From the NCBI GenBank assembly GCA_963402885.1, contig OY727102.1, positions 21,266,001 to 21,330,000 on the forward strand: a DNA stretch of 64,000 bases, in the 5' to 3' direction. Within the stretch, counting starts at the first letter, position 1. The number at the start of each line of letters is the position of its first letter. Positions 59,301-64,000 of the stretch are shown in pieces. The DNA is from Antedon bifida (lineage: Eukaryota; Echinodermata; Crinoidea; Comatulida; Antedonidae). The translations under genes and the position numbers were made by a program. The notes beneath the pieces were generated by a model. The model saw nothing but the letters and a program-made list of their open reading frames with translations. It did not search any database and was not told the DNA's origin.

Positions 59301-60232
59301 GATTGGTCGTCGGCACACCCCTTTTCATTGAAGAAATCTCTTGGACATTCATTTCGTAATGTATAGGCTAGAGACAGTACAACATTTAGGCTTAGCCAAT
59401 ATATTTGGAATCTGAATGATGATAAAATAAATCATAGCATAAGACATTAAATGGAAAATACTAACTAAGTGTAAACCATATTCTAATGTTAACAAACTAT
59501 GTAACAACCTATGTTTTACAAGAAAAATACTATAATAATTAGTGTATGTTGTATTATATGTAAACCTGAAATCAGTACATTTAATCAATGTTTATATATT
59601 TATGCGTAGACATAGAAGAGAAGAGACTTCCTTTTAAGATCAGTAATTTACATAACAATAGAGATTGCGACTACTAATATTGCATAATATAAACAGTTTG
59701 CCTTCTGCCTTCTATGTCCCCTTTGTTATCATGAATGGCACTGACTGGGTGTGAAGACAACATAGTGGATCTTATACAGATCTGTAAGATGGTATTACGT
59801 CAATAGCGACTTAAACTGAAACTACTTTAAACATATTTGTATATTCAGAGAACAGTGAAATTCCCTGATATAATATACGGTAATTCATTTTATGTATATA
59901 TCACTGTTCGACTTACACCTTATGGCTAACACTTCCTTATAACATCATGATTTTAAGGTTATTTTAATATTTTTTTATTTATCAAATATTGAGAATTGAA
60001 GCGCTCTCATCTTTACGAAATAGCGCTATATAAATGTCGCATTATTATATTATTTATTATTGAATCAATTGGCTTAATTCGCAGAAGTGTCCATTCTGCC
60101 GTGTACCCCTCCTGCAACAACACAGTTAAGTTCTAAGCCTGTAAAACTCCAGCTTACGAGTGTACACAAGGCTGAAGGCCACGATCTATTTGGCTCATAT
60201 AAGTTATTATTGTCTTTTACAGTTTAATGCAT

Positions 60233-60405
60233 TCATTTTTTGTCTAAAAGCTGTATTTCCTCAACATCTGACTGACATTTTACTTTTCCAAAGTAAATAT
60301 ATTTAGGAGTAAACTCAAGATTTCCAAAAGTGTATTCATTGTCCTCCTCGTCTCGGATCTCCTTGCTCTCTTGTCTAGCCGTCAGGAACATTGATGAATC
60401 ATGTA
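60233..60405 (-). CDS. Alpha-arrestin last exon: C-terminal tail
   Basis: Encodes VHDSSMFLTARQESKEI, an acidic RDEEDNE, then YTFGNLEFTPKYIYFG and a short tail to TGA. No PPxY. Confidence 0.88.
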
Positions 60406-63034
60406 CTAAAATAACAAATTTAGATATTTTAGAAAAGCATCAACATCTATTGTCTTTTCTTTATGTGTTGACATCAAATGACTAGTTATAAAGCCACAGA
60501 CATACATTTTTCTTTATCGGTAACACAATGAATATTATCATTTTATCTGTCCCAGATTAACCTACTTCATACAAGTAAACTTGTCAAATGACACAGAAGA
60601 TGTATTGTCCCCCAAAAACATGAAAAATGAAGATTAATAAAAAAAACTTTGAATAGGCCATTACGCAGTTTTAATAAGTTAATCACTTCCGTAGAAAAAA
60701 AAAATGTTTTCATTTATAAAAAGACAAAATCGACAAAAACACATCGACTTCCAGTCATATTGACTTTTTTTGGTTCTTTAAATTACAGTTTTTCAGGTAA
60801 ATAATTTTGTTTTGGTTCCAATTTCCAAGAGAGCTCGGGAGAAGCGGAGATGTTGAAACTGATATACCTCAACACAAGCAATGAAAAATAATAGACTTTT
60901 ACCATGATATGAGGTGGACGGCCCTGCTTTCTGTGGCTCATCGATGGGAACATTGCCAATGTATAACTCAAGTACTAGATCGATGTCAAATGGCGTGTTG
61001 TTCACATCTACGGTAAACTAAAGATGAAACAAAGTATCATCAGTAATAGCAAAGTATCAGAAAACACTACGTCTTGTAAATTTATTGTTCAAGATATCAA
61101 GGAGAATATTGATATTGACAATGATGATCACGTAGGAGGAGGATGATTCTATTTTTGTTGAAGAAGTTGGAAAAAATATGTTTCCTAGTTCAGGTAAGGT
61201 GTGGAGGGGGGGGGGGGTCCCTCTTAGTTCAGGTAGAGGTCTGTTATACCTTTAGAAAATATCGAATATCGATAAATGTTGCACCCTCGAGCGAGCATGG
61301 TGGAAGCGGTGGTATTGGCAGTTTGGCACGATCCCACATTGATGAACTATGTGCTTCACAGCCGTTGTCTTTGATACTTGACACAACATGTGATGTTGTC
61401 CTCTTGTGTGGCGTTCCAACGCCTTGTCTACGGGCTAGGTAATTCACTGACTGATAAAGAAAAAAAATTATCTCACCGTATAAGAATAACTTTTATAAGT
61501 TAATAATAATCTTGTATTAGTAAGTTTTAACTATTAGGCCATAATAATATGATTCCATTCATATGCACAATGTTATTTTATTCTTCTTTAAAATATTTGT
61601 TTTTGTCAATATTTTATAGTGTTTAGTTTACTTGTCATGTAAACTGCTTAGGTGGTCAATGCTTAAAGTAATTATTACTTATTTTAATCTCCTTTCACAC
61701 ATTGTATCAATATCTGTTCTATTTTGTAAATGTGTGGAAAATAACTCAACTTCTAACCTGAATAAGTTCTGCTTCAAGGCTAACAATACTCCTGTTGCTT
61801 TTGTTTTCTAATGCAGCCGATACGTAGATGAACTCTCCAGGCAGATAAGCTCGTTTGTCCGTGGCAGCGCTGATCGATACTGGTCCAGTTGCACAACATA
61901 AACAACAAACCGTTTTCTCATCCTCGGCTCTTAATGGGGTCTATTGTACAACAATAACTCAATTAGGCCTACTACATCATTTCATTGAATGGTGACGTCA
62001 TTAAAGGACATTTCTAGTTATTCTATCTGCAAATTGTCTTTAATACATGGCATTTAAAAAAGAAGAACCAAGATTACAATCGGGTCTGGTTTACTTTAAC
62101 CAATTATTCGATCAAATTATAAAAAAAAAAACAAGTATGTTGAATTCATAATATTATTTTATCATTTCATTGTTTATTGTTTGAAATACTTACTAACGCT
62201 TTTGGAACTCTGCCAAGAAAAAATGGTGGTCCAGCTACAGTGAACGCCCGTTTCGTCACGTGGTCAAACTTCCAAGGGCGGCAAATAATGGCGCGAACTA
62301 TGTACCTAACATTACCAAGATCGCCTTCAAAAGAGCATGCTAGTGGTTTAGTTGGTAACTTAAATTTAAAGGTGAACATGTGACTTCCCGCATTGAGATA
62401 TGGCACTTCTTCTTTGCTCTCAACTTGGCAATTTTCACCGATTCCTGTGTAAGATAGAAGGATAACTTAACACTCGAAACACAGTTAACCTATAACTTGT
62501 CATCATTACTCTAAAGCCTGGTTCCCAGTCAGAGACACAACGCAAGGACGTAAACGCAACGCAAGCGAGTTGACCACCAATCACACGCGACTGTTCGAAT
62601 AATCCATCGTTTGTGATTGGTCACGTCCTTACGTTGCGTCCTAGTGGGAACCAAGCTTTATGCAGCTCTACGTAAGAAAATTAGAAACAGATGTAACAAA
62701 CTTTCTGTTTAATACCCGTTTTGTGGAGAGAGTCCATACTTGAAGTTTTCTTCAGCTGGGCTTGGTAAATATGTCATTAAACATTAAGCCATAGCAGTGC
62801 CAAACCAATGAGCAATTGAAATGCAAACAAAAATGAAAGAGGAACACAACATTATTGTACAGTAAAAGGAAATACTCACTTTGGTGAAAAAGAACTTACC
62901 GTTTCCAAATATGGTGAGTATTTCATTGAAGTACTCTTCACCTGATGCGTAGTAGATGAGCTCTTTTGACTTTCCTCTTGGTTCTATCTCTTTCCAGGAA
63001 ACGGCTGACCGACCGATAAACGTCATTCGGATAG
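60233..63034 (-). CDS. Arrestin-domain-containing protein (alpha-arrestin), last six exons
   Basis: Alpha-arrestins are cytosolic adaptors that link membrane cargo to ubiquitin ligases and endosomal sorting. Exons 62900-63034, 62194-62444, 61758-61940, 61250-61450, 60903-61017 and 60233-60405 join in phase with GT-AG introns. Arrestin_N motifs: RMTFIGRSAVSWKE, EEYFNEILTIFGNG, LNAGSHMFTFKFKLP, CSFEGDLGNVRYIVRAIICR, PWKFDHVTKRAFTV. Arrestin_C motifs: KTVCCLCCATGPVSISAATD, AYLPGEFIYVSAALENKS and LPIPPLPPC. The tail is short (FGNLEFTPKYIYFGK...) and ends with TGA at 60233-60235. I see no PPxY motif, which many ARRDC family members use to bind NEDD4-type ligases. The first exon(s), encoding the beginning of arrestin_N, were not found up to position 64000 and lie to the right. 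Confidence 0.92.
60603..60735 (+). repeat. Dispersed repeat B, copy 2
   Basis: Plus-strand copy of the repeat at 42855-43017, in an intron of the arrestin gene. Shares TGTCCCCCAAAAACATGAAA, TTAATCACTTCCGTAGAAAA (TCTGTAG in the other copy) and TATAAAAAGACAAAAT. Confidence 0.7.
60903..61017 (-). CDS. Alpha-arrestin exon: arrestin_C end
   Basis: 115 bp, phase 0 to phase 1. Encodes FTVDVNNTPFDIDLVLELYI, then GNVPIDEP. The pattern L-x-L-P-hydrophobic-hydrophobic-I-G-x-hydrophobic-P of the last strand is recognisable. Confidence 0.92.
61018..61249 (-). other. Alpha-arrestin intron with G-run
   Basis: Contains a run of twelve G at 61206-61217 inside two copies of a TTAGTTCAGGTA / CTAGTTCAGGTA motif. 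No other feature. Confidence 0.6.
61250..61450 (-). CDS. Alpha-arrestin exon: arrestin_C middle
   Basis: 201 bp, phase 0 to phase 0. Encodes WDRAKLPIPPLPPCSLEGAT, then FIDIRYFLK. The alternative AG three bases in would put a stop in frame, so 61450 is the start used. Confidence 0.92.
61758..61940 (-). CDS. Alpha-arrestin exon: N/C hinge and arrestin_C start
   Basis: 183 bp, phase 0 to phase 0. Cys-rich KTVCCLCCATGPVSISA, as in ARRDC2/3/4-type proteins, then Y-L-P-G-E and E-N-K-S. Confidence 0.93.
62194..62444 (-). CDS. Alpha-arrestin exon: arrestin_N core
   Basis: 251 bp, phase 1 to phase 0. Encodes G-S-H-M-F-T-F-K-F-K-L-P, the S-F-E-G...R-Y motif and RPWKFDHVTKRAFTV. Confidence 0.93.
62512..62660. 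mobile_element. MITE, family C
   Basis: About 149 bp with inverted ends TAAAGC(C/T)TGGTTCCCA, then inward GACGCAACGTAAGGACGT matched by ACAACGCAAGGACGTAA on the other arm. Located in an alpha-arrestin intron. No coding capacity; clear flanking duplication not seen. Confidence 0.75.
62900..63034 (-). CDS. Alpha-arrestin exon: arrestin_N, first strands in window
   Basis: Begins mid-codon (CT|ATC CGA ATG). Encodes IRMTFIGRSAVSWKEIEPRG, then EEYFNEILTIFGNG. Ends in phase 1 at GTAAGT. Confidence 0.9.
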
Positions 63035-64000
63035 CTTGGATATAAAGAGATGATCATTATTGTGTGTGTATTACATCAGGCAGATATTTATTCCTATACT
63101 CGAATATCATTTGTACTCAGATACATTTTAAGGAATGTACCGGTACATTAAAAACATTATTAAAAAATATACGACCATCAAACCACCAGCTTGCTTTGCT
63201 TTTCAACAGGGATTGAGATTGCACCTGATGGGTGTTTTATACCACCAACGTTATGATGACCAAATTATAATAATAATTATTATAATTTGAGTAGAATAAT
63301 CAATTCTATACACATCATAATGTACATTAAAAGAAAAACTGTAGAGAAATATTATGAAACATAACTTTTTCTTCAAATATGTTTGATACAGTGACACTGT
63401 ACAGATAGCTTTCACTCTTCCCTGGTATTATCATTATTAATTTCAAACTTTGTTGTAATTCTTCGCCATTTTATATATAAAATTAAAATAAACATAATAA
63501 AAGAGATTTATGTCATTTATCGCGTCACATTCAATAACAACTGTAATCGATGTATCATTTAAAATCACTTTGTAATGTTTTCATAACTAAATCATTCATA
63601 AAATAATGTTTTGCACTAAATAATTGCGATCATAGTGAGGAACAAACATAACATTAAGAGTATAATATTATTTCCCGTAATTGCCGGTTTTAAAGCTACT
63701 CAGTTGGACCTACTTTACTTTAAAGGACAACTTTACCGAGAACCATATTTTGACAAAGTATTACGGATGTAGATTATGATTTCAGAACGAGCGCGCTCGC
63801 CGTCGTAAATTGCTGTGACGTCATGTGTGCATAGCAACATCTACCTCATGAGTTTTACAAGAGATATGAACCGTCATTTTAATTACTAATTTTACCTTTA
63901 TGTAGGCTTACATTTGCCAAAATGTTTAGTCTGTTATTTATTGTTTTCTTGTTTCTTCAAATAACAGACTAATTATACTATGTTCATATTTTGACCAGGC
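63035..64000 (-). other. Alpha-arrestin upstream intron (no exon found)
   Basis: AT-rich, with a TATAATAATTATTATAATT palindrome near 63270. Near the right edge lies a GC-richer patch (63700-63860) with GAGCGCGCTC and a consensus CRE, TGACGTCA (about 63817). That patch could be part of an alternative promoter or a dispersed element. No arrestin-coding exon is visible. Confidence 0.5.

Larger units (their letters stand above)
58421..60232. other. Intergenic region, array to arrestin gene 3' end
   Basis: Contains MITE copies 5 and 6 and a LINE-like tail (about 59990-60060, with AAGCGCTCTCATC and AGCGCTATATAAATG). A minus-strand AATAAA at 60052-60057 is a candidate polyadenylation signal for the arrestin gene. 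No coding region seen. Confidence 0.65.

Noticed and set aside
60783..60971. Second minus-strand frame overlapping the arrestin exon
   Set aside because: Off-frame shadow of the 60903-61017 exon; the in-phase frame encodes the arrestin_C end.

Overview
The window is animal nuclear DNA: AT-rich, intron-dense, with GT-AG introns and many decayed transposable elements. I see no bacterial, phage or CRISPR features. Three protein genes, all on the minus strand, could be rebuilt exon by exon with consistent reading phase. The gene set and the repeat families suggest a marine invertebrate deuterostome, most likely an echinoderm and possibly a feather star. That placement rests on recall of similar repeat families and is inference.

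Layout. (1) Positions 1-35038 hold the 5' part of an insulin/IGF1 receptor-type gene. It has a signal peptide, L1, the cysteine-rich furin-like domain, L2, FnIII-1 and the start of FnIII-2. The kinase half lies beyond the left edge. Its introns are large; intron 2 spans 18 kb. They carry a 51-bp satellite split by a ~3.1-kb foldback transposon, several minisatellites, MITEs, Penelope-like fragments with a hammerhead-ribozyme-like core, and LINE 3' ends. (2) 35039-37740 is intergenic. (3) 37741-47600 is a complete HMG-CoA reductase gene: one 5' UTR exon plus 19 coding exons, giving 887 codons plus stop. All four catalytic residues are present, each at a constant offset of 27 from the human numbering. 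Two of its introns consist largely of tandem copies of the preceding exon's 3' end together with its splice donor. (4) 47801-58420 is a tandem array of four ~2.65-kb units. Each unit carries a tRNA-derived SINE, a second tRNA-like module on the opposite strand, and four diverged copies of an exon-like peptide block I do not recognise. (5) 58421-60232 is intergenic with MITEs. (6) 60233-63034 holds the last six exons of an alpha-arrestin (arrestin-domain-containing) gene that continues past the right edge.

The three genes are unrelated in pathway: insulin signalling, sterol synthesis and endocytic adaptor. I see no sign that they are co-regulated. The most unusual signals are the two exon-end/splice-donor minisatellites in HMGCR, the foldback element with its 9-bp target duplication, and the homogenised 2.65-kb array directly upstream of the HMGCR promoter.
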